A stretch of 64,000 nucleotides of DNA, taken from assembly GCF_900537075.1 (NCBI RefSeq), contig NZ_UNRA01000001.1, positions 828,190 to 892,189 on the forward strand, in the 5' to 3' direction. Positions 9,216-17,082 of the stretch are shown in pieces; within the stretch, counting starts at the first letter, position 1; each line of letters opens with the position of its first letter. The translations under genes and the position numbers were made by a program. The notes below the pieces were generated by a model. It saw nothing but the letters and a program-made list of their open reading frames with translations, searched no databases and was not told the DNA's origin. Origin of the DNA: Tropicibacter sp. Alg240-R139. Its GTDB lineage: Bacteria > Pseudomonadota > Alphaproteobacteria > Rhodobacterales > Rhodobacteraceae.

Positions 9216-9955
9216 ATGGACTGGGTCACAATCTTGTTGCTGGTGATCGGCGCATTGACCGCCGGATTCATCAACGGGTTTGCGGGGTTCGGAACGGCCT
9301 TGGTGGCATCGGGATTCTGGTTTTTGGCCCTGCCTGCGTCGGTTGTTCCGCCGTTGATCATCTTGGCCGCCCTGGCAAGTCAGATTGTGGGGCTGTGGAA
9401 ACTCTCGGGAAGAATGGATTTTCGCTTGTCCATCTACCTGATCTCGGGCGGAGTATTGGGCGTTCCTCTGGGGGCGCTGCTGCTGAGCATGCTTGATCCC
9501 ACTGACGTCAAAACGATAATTGGCTGGTTCCTGATCGCTTATGCTCTGTTTCTATTCAAAGGTCTGCCTGCGGCCATGAGCGTCACACCGAAAGACGGGC
9601 TTCCTGATCGCTGTGTCGGCTTTCTTGGGGGGTGCTTGGCGGTTTCGCGGGTCTGTCGGGTGTGCTCCCGCTGATCTGGTTGCAGCTCAAACGGCTTTCC
9701 CCCTTGGATCAACGCGCGCGGTATCAACCGTTCAACCTATTCATTCTGATGTTGTCGGCAGTTGCCATGGTGGCCGTTGGCAAGGTTGATGTTGAATTGA
9801 TAATCTATGCCGGAGTGGCCATCCCGTTCAGCCTGCTGGGGGCCGTTGTCGGTGCGAACATGTTCTTGTCGATTTCCGAAAAAGGGTTTCAGCGGGCCGT
9901 GTTGCTAATGCTGATGATTTCTGGCTGTTTCATCGTTTCTCAATCACTAATGTAG
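9216..9955 (+). pseudogene. TauE/SafE sulfite-exporter family permease, interrupted by a one-base frameshift
   Basis: The first part (from ATG 9216, GGAGAG four bases upstream) encodes an N-terminal TauE/SafE half with glycine-rich helix GFINGFAGFGTALVASGFW. The frame breaks in a run of six G at 9627-9632. Before it the protein reads CVGFLGG, and in the next frame it continues VLGGFAGLSGVLPLIWLQL to the stop at 9955, the expected middle repeat of the family. Seven G would restore a 246-residue protein of normal length. The gene is either recently inactivated, phase-variable at the G tract, or carries a sequencing error. Intact members export sulfite or organosulfur anions. Confidence 0.85.
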
Positions 9956-9960
9956 GTAAC

Positions 9961-9989
9961 AAAAAAGCCGCGCTCTAGGCGAGGCTTTT
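9961..9989. terminator. Bidirectional terminator
   Basis: Stem AAAAGCC-x-CGC / GCG-x-GGCTTTT with a 5-nt loop. It gives four T on the plus strand (after the TauE gene) and six T on the minus strand (after the cupin gene), so it can serve both convergent units. Confidence 0.65.
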
Positions 9990-10009
9990 CAGGTTCGTTG
10001 ATCTGGTGC

Positions 10010-10078
10010 TTACCGCGGACAGCCGCCTGTGATGCCTTTGGCATAGGCGTTCATAAACCGCAATTGGCCGCCCGCCAT
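10010..10078 (-). other. Possible 22-residue micro-ORF downstream of the cupin gene
   Basis: Seven bases after the cupin stop, an ATG opens a 22-codon frame (MAGGQLRFMNAYAKGITGGC then PR) that ends 21 bases before the terminator at 9961-9989, so it would lie at the 3' end of the cupin transcript. No clear Shine-Dalgarno sequence is present. It could be a small protein, or the leftover C-terminus of a lost gene. I do not recognise it. Confidence 0.3.
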
Positions 10079-10085
10079 TCATGGA

Positions 10086-10565
10086 TCAAGCCCCGGCTGC
10101 TGCGCCTTCAGGTGCAAGGATTGTCATGCCCACTTTGTCGGCGACTGCCATAATCTCGGGGATGTCTGGCGGCCCATCCGATGCGGGCACTTGGGTTGTG
10201 CCATCGGGCATCACATCCCCCGCCTGTGTAAAGAAGGTGTCATGCATGTGCCCCGGTGCGTTGACACAAATTAACCGTCCTGGGCTTTGACCAGTGCATG
10301 TAAAAGCATGAACGGCACCATCTGGGACCTTAACAAAGTCACCGGCAACAGCGTTGATTTGTTTCCCATCGACATGAAAGTCAAACTGACCTTCAAGCAC
10401 AAAGAAACTCTCGTCTTCACCGGCATGGTGATTTGGTGGAGCGCCTGCGCCTGGGGCTGTCTTGATTTCGACGATTGTGTACTTGTCCCCAGTTTCCGCC
10501 GGAAAAGCGTGGAAAGTAAGAAGGTTACCAAGCAGGTGATAGATGCGTGGCCGTGATTTAGTCAT
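10086..10565 (-). CDS. Cupin-domain protein (cupin_2)
   Basis: The protein has 159 residues. NHHAGEDESFFVLEGQ is cupin motif 1 (two His, Glu) and GDFVKVPDGAVHAF is motif 2 with the last His, so a metal site is present. The start at 10565 has AAAGGGA nine bases upstream. It is a single-domain cupin of the type often linked to quinone or flavonoid-like dioxygenases, isomerases or storage proteins; no reaction can be assigned. It is divergent from the TetR regulator across a palindrome-rich 83-bp spacer and is the obvious regulatory target. It resembles the cupin at 31303-31758 (both share LEGQFD and an HAF-TPGRL-like segment). Confidence 0.85.
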   Translation of the reverse strand: MTKSRPRIYHLLGNLLTFHAFPAETGDKYTIVEIKTAPGAGAPPNHHAGEDESFFVLEGQFDFHVDGKQINAVAGDFVKVPDGAVHAFTCTGQSPGRLICVNAPGHMHDTFFTQAGDVMPDGTTQVPASDGPPDIPEIMAVADKVGMTILAPEGAAAGA

Positions 10566-10601
10566 CGTTTCGAATCCCTTTACTTAGACAAATATCCCAT
10601 T

Positions 10602-10638
10602 ATGATACATGATAATCATTATGAGACAAGTGTATCAT
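10602..10638. promoter_or_regulatory. Candidate TetR operator
   Basis: A perfect 8-bp inverted repeat ATGATACA (10602-10609) / TGTATCAT (10631-10638) encloses an 11-bp palindrome ATGATAATCAT (10609-10619). It sits between the divergent cupin and TetR genes and ends ten bases before the TetR GTG start, so binding could block both promoters. Function inferred from position and symmetry. Confidence 0.55.
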
Positions 10639-10648
10639 GGAGGGCGCT

Positions 10649-11224
10649 GTGGCACCGCGAACGGCCCAAAAAACCCGAACCCGCGCCGCTTTGCTAACGT
10701 CCGCGCGTCGTTTGATGGCGGATGGAGAGGAACTTACACTAGCGCGGGTCGCCGAGGACACTGGTATCAGCCGAGCCACGGTATATCGCTATTTCTCGGA
10801 TCCGGGCCCACTTGCGGCGGAGGCGACACTCGACTTTCAAGTGACGCCGACATCGGAACTGCTGCAGGGTATTTCGGACCCGCGCAAGCGAGTTCACGCA
10901 GTTGCCCGCTTCTTTCTAGATTTGTCTCGCGAACATGACCGTTTTTTTCGCCAATTCCTGGCCAAAACAATGGAGGTCTGGCAAAAGGACTCCGAGGTCG
11001 AGCTGCGCGGAGCAAGGCGGGTCGCGGCATTTGCCGAGGCGCTGGACCCTGTTCGTGACCTTATGGAAGACGCGGAATTAGAAGAGCTTGCGTGGCGTCT
11101 TTCCATGCTCACCGGAATCGAGCAACACATCGTTTTGGATGATATCCTGTGCGTTGATCATGCGACCGGCAACAGACTGCAATCGGGTCTCGTGGACGCC
11201 GTCCTTGACCGCTATCTTCCTTAG
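10649..11224 (+). CDS. TetR-family transcriptional regulator
   Basis: From the GTG at 10649 (GGAGG five bases upstream) the protein is 191 residues, normal for TetR. The N-terminal HTH is clear: TRAALLTSARRLMADGEELTLARVAEDTGISRATVYRYFSD, with the recognition helix ISRATVYRYF. The rest is a helical ligand-binding domain with no recognisable ligand signature. An in-frame ATG at 10637 lies inside the operator repeat and has no ribosome-binding site. The divergent cupin gene and the palindromes between suggest local autoregulation, probably relieved by the cupin substrate. Confidence 0.9.
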   Translation: MAPRTAQKTRTRAALLTSARRLMADGEELTLARVAEDTGISRATVYRYFSDPGPLAAEATLDFQVTPTSELLQGISDPRKRVHAVARFFLDLSREHDRFFRQFLAKTMEVWQKDSEVELRGARRVAAFAEALDPVRDLMEDAELEELAWRLSMLTGIEQHIVLDDILCVDHATGNRLQSGLVDAVLDRYLP

Positions 11225-11361
11225 TTAGCGACGAACGACAGGTCATCTAATAAACGACAGATGCTGACATTGATCGCAAAACTAACAGTTGCTCACTCAA
11301 TACTGTCGTCGAGATTCCGAGCGCCCTCAAGTTGACCGAACCAATCTACAAAGTCAGACCT

Positions 11362-11394
11362 TTCACACAAAAGGCCCGCCAATTTGGCGGGCCT
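11362..11394 (-). terminator. Terminator of the xdh-BMP operon
   Basis: A 9-bp perfect stem AGGCCCGCC / GGCGGGCCT at 11372-11394 is followed on the minus strand by TTTTGTGTG. It lies 27 bp after the stop of the BMP binding protein, the last gene of the operon. Confidence 0.85.
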
Positions 11395-11421
11395 GTCGCA
11401 GTTGCAGTTGTGAGTGATGGT

Positions 11422-12495
11422 TTACTGCGGGATGTCGCCTTCGAGGCCTTCAACATAGAAGTTCATGCCAGCCAGGGTACCGTCGTCTGCGGTTTCACCC
11501 TCTGCCAGCCAGTCGCTGCCGTCCTGCTTTTTGATCGGGCCGGTGAAGGCGTGGTACGAACCGTCAGCCAACGAGGCTTTGATCGCCAATGCAGCCTCTT
11601 TCACGTCAGCCGGAACCGCATCCGAAATCTCGCCAATGCCAACCATGCCGGCACCGATGCCGTCCCAGGTGTCTTTGCTTTCCCAGGTGCCGTCCATCAC
11701 GGCCTGCGTGCGCTCGATGTAGTAGGGTGCCCAGTCGTCAATGATCGAGCTGACGCGCGGCATTGGGCCATATTCGGACATGTCCGACGCCTGACCAAAG
11801 GTGATGACGTTGCCAGCGGTCTGAGCGGCGGCTTGCGGCGCGGTCGAGTCGGTGTGCTGCAGGATCACGTCAGCGCCCTGTTCGATCAGAACCTTGGCGG
11901 CATCGGCTTCTTTTGCCGGGTCAAACCAGGTAAACGCCCAGACGATTTTGAACTGCACGTCCGGGTTTACCTTGCGCGCGTGGATGAAGGCCGAGTTGAT
12001 GCCACGGACAACTTCGGGGATCGGGAAGGAACCGATGTAGCCGACGATGTTGGATTTGGTCATGTGACCGGCAATGGTGCCCTGAACGGCGCGGCCTTCG
12101 TAGAAGCGGGCCGAATAGGTCGACACGTTGTCCGAACGCTTGTAGCCGGTGGCGTGCTCGAATTTTACATTCGGGAACTTCTTGGCCACGTTGATGGTCG
12201 GATCCATGTAACCAAAAGACGTGGTAAAGATCAGGTCGGCACCGTCCAGCGCCATCTGGGTCATCACGCGCTCGCTGTCGGGGCCTTCGGCCACGTTTTC
12301 AACGTACACAGTCTCGACCTTGTCGCCGAACTCGGCCACCACGGCTTTGCGGCCCTGATCGTGCTCGTAGGTCCAGCCGCCATCGCCGACGGGGCCGACG
12401 TAGACAAAGCCGACTTTGGTTTTGTCTTGTGCGACCGCAGCCGTGGCCAGGCCAAGGCCAAGTGCTGCAGTGGCAAGAAGTGAAGTGAGTTTCAT
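11422..12495 (-). CDS. BMP-family ABC transporter substrate-binding protein
   Basis: From the ATG at 12495 (GGGGAG upstream) this is 357 residues with a Sec signal peptide (MKLTSLLATAALGLGLATA, cleavage near AVAQ). KVGFVYVGPVGDGGWTYEHDQGRK opens the Bmp/PnrA fold and FTTSFGYMDPTINVAKKFPNVKFEHATG is typical of the family, which binds nucleosides or purines in the periplasm. There is no lipobox cysteine at the cleavage site, so it is soluble. It is the last gene of the operon, 64 bp after the second permease. Together with xanthine dehydrogenase genes it points to a purine base or nucleoside ligand. Confidence 0.92.
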   Translation of the reverse strand: MKLTSLLATAALGLGLATAAVAQDKTKVGFVYVGPVGDGGWTYEHDQGRKAVVAEFGDKVETVYVENVAEGPDSERVMTQMALDGADLIFTTSFGYMDPTINVAKKFPNVKFEHATGYKRSDNVSTYSARFYEGRAVQGTIAGHMTKSNIVGYIGSFPIPEVVRGINSAFIHARKVNPDVQFKIVWAFTWFDPAKEADAAKVLIEQGADVILQHTDSTAPQAAAQTAGNVITFGQASDMSEYGPMPRVSSIIDDWAPYYIERTQAVMDGTWESKDTWDGIGAGMVGIGEISDAVPADVKEAALAIKASLADGSYHAFTGPIKKQDGSDWLAEGETADDGTLAGMNFYVEGLEGDIPQ

Positions 12496-12559
12496 TAGGT
12501 TACTCCCCAGGTTGGAATGTTTGCCCTTTGTATCAGGGCTTTGGTTTGATTTTGCCACA

Positions 12560-13480
12560 TCAATGCGTGGCGTGGAAGATGCGACCCAGCGATGCAGGCG
12601 CGCCGCTTTTGTCGCGTGACAGGAACACCAGAACGATGATCGTGATCAGATAGGGCGACATTGCCAGATACTCGACCGGAATGGCAACGCCTGCGGCCTG
12701 CAGATTCAGTTGCACCACCGTAACACCGCCAAAAAGATAGGCACCCAAAAGCGCGCGCCATGGTTTCCAGCTGGCAAACACCACCAGAGCCAAGGCAATC
12801 CAGCCCACACCGGCGGTCATGCCCTCGGTCCATTGCGGTACACGGATCAGGCTGATGTATGCGCCGCCCAGACCGGCACAGGCACCCCCGAACATGATTG
12901 CCATGATGCGGATGCGTACAACCTTGTAGCCAAGCGCGTGGGCGGCGTCGTGGTTTTCACCCACCGCGCGAAGCACCAGACCAACACGCGTGTACTTGAG
13001 CAGGGCCCAAACAGCCGCCGTCAAAGCGATGCCCAGATACAGGATCGGGTCGTGACCAAACAGGATCGGGCCGATGAAAGGCAGATCGGTCAGGAAGGGG
13101 ATATCCAACTTGCCCATTTGGGGCGGCTTGATCCCGACATAGCTTTGTCCCATGAGAGAACTGAAACCCAACCCAAAGAGGGTCAGCGCCAGACCGGACG
13201 CCACCTGATTGGCCAATGCAACTTGGGTCAACAGTACAAAGAGCAGCGACAACAGCGCGCCGCCGATGGCCGAGGCAAGGAAGCCTAACCAGGGTGAGCC
13301 GCTTTCGACGGTGATCGCAAAGCCCGAGATCGCACCAACGATCATCATGCCTTCGACGCCCAGGTTCAAAACACCGGCTTTTTCCACCACGAGCTCGCCA
13401 ATGGCAGCCAGCAGGATCGGGGTTGCTGCCACCATAAGCGAGGCGATCAGCAGGACGGGATTGATTGCAGAAAGATCCAT
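12560..13480 (-). CDS. ABC transporter permease (BMP/nucleoside type, second permease)
   Basis: The protein has 306 residues and about eight hydrophobic segments. GELVVEKAGVLNLGVEGMM, followed by GAISGFAI, is the conserved loop of the branched-chain/nucleoside permease family (BPD_transp_2), and RAVGENHDAAHALGYKV is the cytoplasmic coupling segment. It forms the inner-membrane channel with the permease encoded three bases upstream. Shine-Dalgarno AGAGGTGG lies inside the end of the preceding gene. Confidence 0.92.
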   Translation of the reverse strand: MDLSAINPVLLIASLMVAATPILLAAIGELVVEKAGVLNLGVEGMMIVGAISGFAITVESGSPWLGFLASAIGGALLSLLFVLLTQVALANQVASGLALTLFGLGFSSLMGQSYVGIKPPQMGKLDIPFLTDLPFIGPILFGHDPILYLGIALTAAVWALLKYTRVGLVLRAVGENHDAAHALGYKVVRIRIMAIMFGGACAGLGGAYISLIRVPQWTEGMTAGVGWIALALVVFASWKPWRALLGAYLFGGVTVVQLNLQAAGVAIPVEYLAMSPYLITIIVLVFLSRDKSGAPASLGRIFHATH

Positions 13481-13483
13481 GGT

Positions 13484-14566
13484 TCACGCCACCTCTTTGC
13501 TGGCAAGTCGAATGCGATAGTTGGTGAGCAGGTCCAGCGCCAGCAGGAAGAACAATAGCATCCCCTGGAAAACCTGGATGGCGGCCGAAGGCAGGCCAAG
13601 GTTCGACTGGGCGATGTCGCCGCCGATATAGGTCAGCGCCATAACGCCACCCGCCAGAACGATGCCTACGGGATGCAGGCGGCCCAGAAAGGCCACGATG
13701 ATCGCGGTAAAGCCATAGCCCACATTGAAGTCGATGGTGATCTGTCCTGCGGGGCCTGCGACCTCGAAAAGTCCGGCAAGGCCTGCGAGAACGCCAGCGG
13801 CACCCAGACAGAAAAGGATCAACCGTGCCGGGTTCACACCTGCAAACTTGGCCGCACGAGGTGCCTCGCCCGTCAGGCGTATGTGAAAGCCCAGCATGTG
13901 GCGGTTGAGCAGAACATAGGCAAAAATCACTGCGATCAGTGCCGTCACCACACCCCAATGCATGCCCGAACCCGCAAATAGCTCGGCGTTATGCGCGCTG
14001 TCCCAGGATTGCAGGTTGCGCGAGCCGGGAAAGCCATAGCCTTCGGGGTTCTTGAGCAGGCCTAGCGAGACCGAGGCCAACATCTGCTCGGCCACATAGA
14101 CCAGCATCAGCGACACGAGGATTTCATTGGTGCCGAACCGCACTTTCAGGATGGCCGGGATCATCGCCCAGATCCAACCGCCAAAGGCACCACCAATCAC
14201 CATCAGCGGAAAGATGTACCACGCCTCAAGCGGATAGAAGGCAAGGCCAACACCAGCGCCCACGATGGCACCCATTATGTACTGACCCTCGGCCCCGATG
14301 TTCCAGATGCCTGCGCGAAAGCCCAACGACAGGCCAATCGCGATCAGCACCAATGGCGCGCCTTTGATCAGCAGTTGCGGGCGATAATAGAATGAGAATT
14401 CGCCAAAGAGCGGTTCCCAAAAGATGGTCATGATTGCTTCGATTGGGTTCTTTCCAAGCGCTGCAAACAGCACTCCGCCAAAGAACATGGTTGCAAGTAC
14501 CGCCACGACAGGCGTGGCCATGGACCAGGTCTGTGATGGCTGTGGTCGTTTCTCCAGCACGATCAT
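13484..14566 (-). CDS. ABC transporter permease (BMP/nucleoside type, first permease)
   Basis: The protein has 360 residues with multiple membrane helices. IGLSLGFRAGIWNIGAEGQ is the family loop and IRLTGEAPRAAKFAGVNPAR the coupling helix. It resembles the longer permease (YufP-like) of nucleoside importers. It pairs with the following permease, and follows the ATPase gene after a 66-bp gap. Confidence 0.92.
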   Translation of the reverse strand: MIVLEKRPQPSQTWSMATPVVAVLATMFFGGVLFAALGKNPIEAIMTIFWEPLFGEFSFYYRPQLLIKGAPLVLIAIGLSLGFRAGIWNIGAEGQYIMGAIVGAGVGLAFYPLEAWYIFPLMVIGGAFGGWIWAMIPAILKVRFGTNEILVSLMLVYVAEQMLASVSLGLLKNPEGYGFPGSRNLQSWDSAHNAELFAGSGMHWGVVTALIAVIFAYVLLNRHMLGFHIRLTGEAPRAAKFAGVNPARLILFCLGAAGVLAGLAGLFEVAGPAGQITIDFNVGYGFTAIIVAFLGRLHPVGIVLAGGVMALTYIGGDIAQSNLGLPSAAIQVFQGMLLFFLLALDLLTNYRIRLASKEVA

Positions 14567-14632
14567 TTGCTCTGTCCCCCCAAAGTCTTTTCTTCTTGTT
14601 TCAAATACGGCCGCCGGAGGCGGATCTGACAG

Positions 14633-16150
14633 TTAGACATGCGCCACCTCCATCCCGTGTGCGCCGCCCATCATCAGGCCGATCTCGTCAACTGTCAGGC
14701 CGGTGGTTTCCCGAGGGGCACTCAGGCGACCCTCGTTCAGGGCGGCAAAGCTGTCCGAGATTTCCATCAGTTCATCCAGATCCTGACTGATGCAGACAAC
14801 GGCAGTGCCCTTGGCTGCCAGATCCAGAATAGCCTGCCGGATCGAGGCCGCAGCGGCGGCATCGACGCCCCAGGTCGGCTGGTTCACCACCAGTACATCG
14901 GGGTTTTGCAGAACTTCGCGTCCAATGACGAATTTTTGCAGGTTTCCGCCCGACAGCGAGCGCGCCGCGTTGTCGGGGCCGGGGGTGCGCACGTCGAATT
15001 CTTTGATAATGCGTTCGGCAAAGCTCTGGGTCTCGCCCCATTTCAGGAAGCCGTTGCTTTCCAACCCTTCACGCACCGATCCGGTGAGCAGGGCGTTTTC
15101 CGTCAGGCTCATGTCGGGCGCTGCCGCGTGGCCCAACCGTTCTTCGGGCGCAGACAGCAGACCCAGCTTGCGCCGCGCTGTCGGTCCCAGCTTGCCAATA
15201 GGCTGGCCTTTCATCTTGACCGCATCGGGGGCCGTTGTGATTTCGCCGGACAAGACGCCCAACAGTTCGTCCTGACCATTGCCGGCAACTCCGCCGACGC
15301 CCAGAACCTCGCCGCGCCGCACGGTCAGGTGCAAGTTGCGCAGCGCTGTGCCGAATTCGGATGGTGACGGGACCGAAAGGCCGGAAATGTCGAGTGACAC
15401 CTCGCCAAAGTCACGTCCCGAGCGTTCCGGGGTTTGCAGGGTCGTGCCCACCATCATCTCGGCCATGTCACGGGCCGAGGTTTCAGCCGGTGTGCATTCA
15501 CCCACATTCTTGCCCAAGCGCAGGATTGTTGCGTGGTCACACAGCGTGCGGATCTCTTCCAGTTTGTGCGAGATATACAGGATCGAGGTGCCCTCGGATC
15601 GCAGTTTCTGCAGCGTTTCAAACAGGATGTCGACCTCTTGCGGGGTCAAAACCGATGTCGGCTCGTCCATGATCAGCAGCTTGGGATCTTGCAGCAGGCA
15701 GCGAATGATCTCGACCCGCTGACGCTCACCTGCGGACAGATCACCAACCGTGCGAAAAGGGTCCAGCGGCAGGCCGTAGGTTTCCGATACCTCGCGGATA
15801 CGCGCGGCCAGATCGCCCATCTTGGGCGGGTTTTCCATGCCAAGCGCGATGTTTTCGGCCACGTTCAACGCGTCAAACAGCGAAAAGTGCTGAAATACCA
15901 TCGCAATCCCATCGGCCCGCGCGGCCCGCGGCTCAGTCGGGGCAAAGGCCTGTCCGTTCAGCACCATTTTTCCGCTGTCAGGCTTCACCAGCCCATAGAT
16001 CATTTTCACCAGCGTGGATTTCCCCGCGCCATTTTCCCCAAGCAGTGCGTGAACCTCGCCCTGTCCGATATCGAACGAGACGGTGTCATTGGCCACCACG
16101 CCTGGGTATGCTTTGGTCAGCCCTTGCAGGCTCAGAAGTGGAGTTGTCAC
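14633..16150 (-). CDS. Duplicated ABC ATPase of the BMP/nucleoside importer
   Basis: The protein has 505 residues and two ABC domains in tandem, as in sugar and nucleoside importers. Domain 1 has Walker A GENGAGKSTLVK, signature LSAGERQRVEI and Walker B LLIMDEPTSVL. Domain 2 has a degenerate Walker A (GVAGNGQDELLGVLSGE), signature LSGGNLQKFVIGREVL and NQPTWGVD in place of a canonical Walker B, so domain 2 is probably the weaker hydrolase, as is usual in this group. It energises the two downstream permeases. Its start overlaps the xdhC stop by 4 bases (ATGA), tying transport to xanthine dehydrogenase in one operon. Confidence 0.93.
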   Translation of the reverse strand: MTTPLLSLQGLTKAYPGVVANDTVSFDIGQGEVHALLGENGAGKSTLVKMIYGLVKPDSGKMVLNGQAFAPTEPRAARADGIAMVFQHFSLFDALNVAENIALGMENPPKMGDLAARIREVSETYGLPLDPFRTVGDLSAGERQRVEIIRCLLQDPKLLIMDEPTSVLTPQEVDILFETLQKLRSEGTSILYISHKLEEIRTLCDHATILRLGKNVGECTPAETSARDMAEMMVGTTLQTPERSGRDFGEVSLDISGLSVPSPSEFGTALRNLHLTVRRGEVLGVGGVAGNGQDELLGVLSGEITTAPDAVKMKGQPIGKLGPTARRKLGLLSAPEERLGHAAAPDMSLTENALLTGSVREGLESNGFLKWGETQSFAERIIKEFDVRTPGPDNAARSLSGGNLQKFVIGREVLQNPDVLVVNQPTWGVDAAAAASIRQAILDLAAKGTAVVCISQDLDELMEISDSFAALNEGRLSAPRETTGLTVDEIGLMMGGAHGMEVAHV

Positions 16151-17082
16151 GCGCTCAGGTCCTTTTTTCGTGTCTCTGTCAGGGCCGGGCGCAGCATTTC
16201 GGCTGCAACGCCCACGGCGATCATTTGCGGGTGCTTGCCCAGGCTCGGGTCGCCAATCGGGCAGGTAATTCGGCTAATGCGGTCGGGGGGGTGCCCCAGT
16301 TTGCCCAGCCGGGAACGGAATCGTGCCCACTTGGTAGCCGAGCCAATCAGTCCGGCAAAGGCGAAATCGTGGTTTAACAGACGGTTGCACAGTTCCAGAT
16401 CAAGCGTGTGCGAATATGTCAGCACCAGATGCTCGGCATTTGTCGGGGCATAGCGCACCAGTTCTGCCGGCTTGGCCGCAGGCAGTGCTGTCACGCCCGC
16501 CGGGATGGTTTCAGGAAACCGCTCTGACCCTGTGTCCACCCAAGTGATCGCCAGATCAGGCAGGGGCGACAGCACATCGACCAAAGCGCGCCCTACGTGA
16601 CCCGCACCCCAGATCCACAGTTGGCGGGCCGGTTTGTGCACAGGCTCGATCATCCAACCGTCGATCAATTGCGGTTCTGGCCGGGTGCCTTGACCACGCA
16701 CTTCGTTCAACAGACGCTTGACCGTCAACGGCATGACGCTGGCGTCAGTCGCCCGGCATATGATTTCGGCGTCTAGTTTGTTGACCGCTTTGGCGTCATA
16801 CACTTCGCTGAGCAACGATACTACACCACCGCAGCATTGCCCCATGTCGGGACCAAGTGCGTGATGGCTAAGTACGCGTTCCACCATTTGGCGACGCGCG
16901 GCCTCTGCCGCCTCGAACTCCAATGTTCCGCCGCCGATGGTGCCGGACTGACCACCCGGCCAGACCAGCATGGATGCGCCGACCTCACGCGGGGATGACC
17001 CCTTGATCGCGGCGATCACGACGCGGGTGACGCGCCCGTGGGATTTGACGGCCTCCCTCAAAGCCTCCAGGTCAAATCCCAT
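16147..17082 (-). CDS. xdhC: Xanthine dehydrogenase accessory protein XdhC
   Basis: From the ATG at 17082 (AGGAGG nine bases upstream) it is 311 residues. The N-terminal XdhC/CoxI domain shows GSSPREVGASMLVWPGGQSGTIGGG and the C-terminal Rossmann domain LWIWGAGHVGRALVD. XdhC binds molybdenum cofactor, protects it until sulfuration, and inserts it into the XdhB subunit. The start lies inside the end of xdhB (11-bp overlap) and the stop overlaps the ABC ATPase start, so expression is tightly coupled to both. Confidence 0.92.
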   Translation of the reverse strand: MGFDLEALREAVKSHGRVTRVVIAAIKGSSPREVGASMLVWPGGQSGTIGGGTLEFEAAEAARRQMVERVLSHHALGPDMGQCCGGVVSLLSEVYDAKAVNKLDAEIICRATDASVMPLTVKRLLNEVRGQGTRPEPQLIDGWMIEPVHKPARQLWIWGAGHVGRALVDVLSPLPDLAITWVDTGSERFPETIPAGVTALPAAKPAELVRYAPTNAEHLVLTYSHTLDLELCNRLLNHDFAFAGLIGSATKWARFRSRLGKLGHPPDRISRITCPIGDPSLGKHPQMIAVGVAAEMLRPALTETRKKDLSA

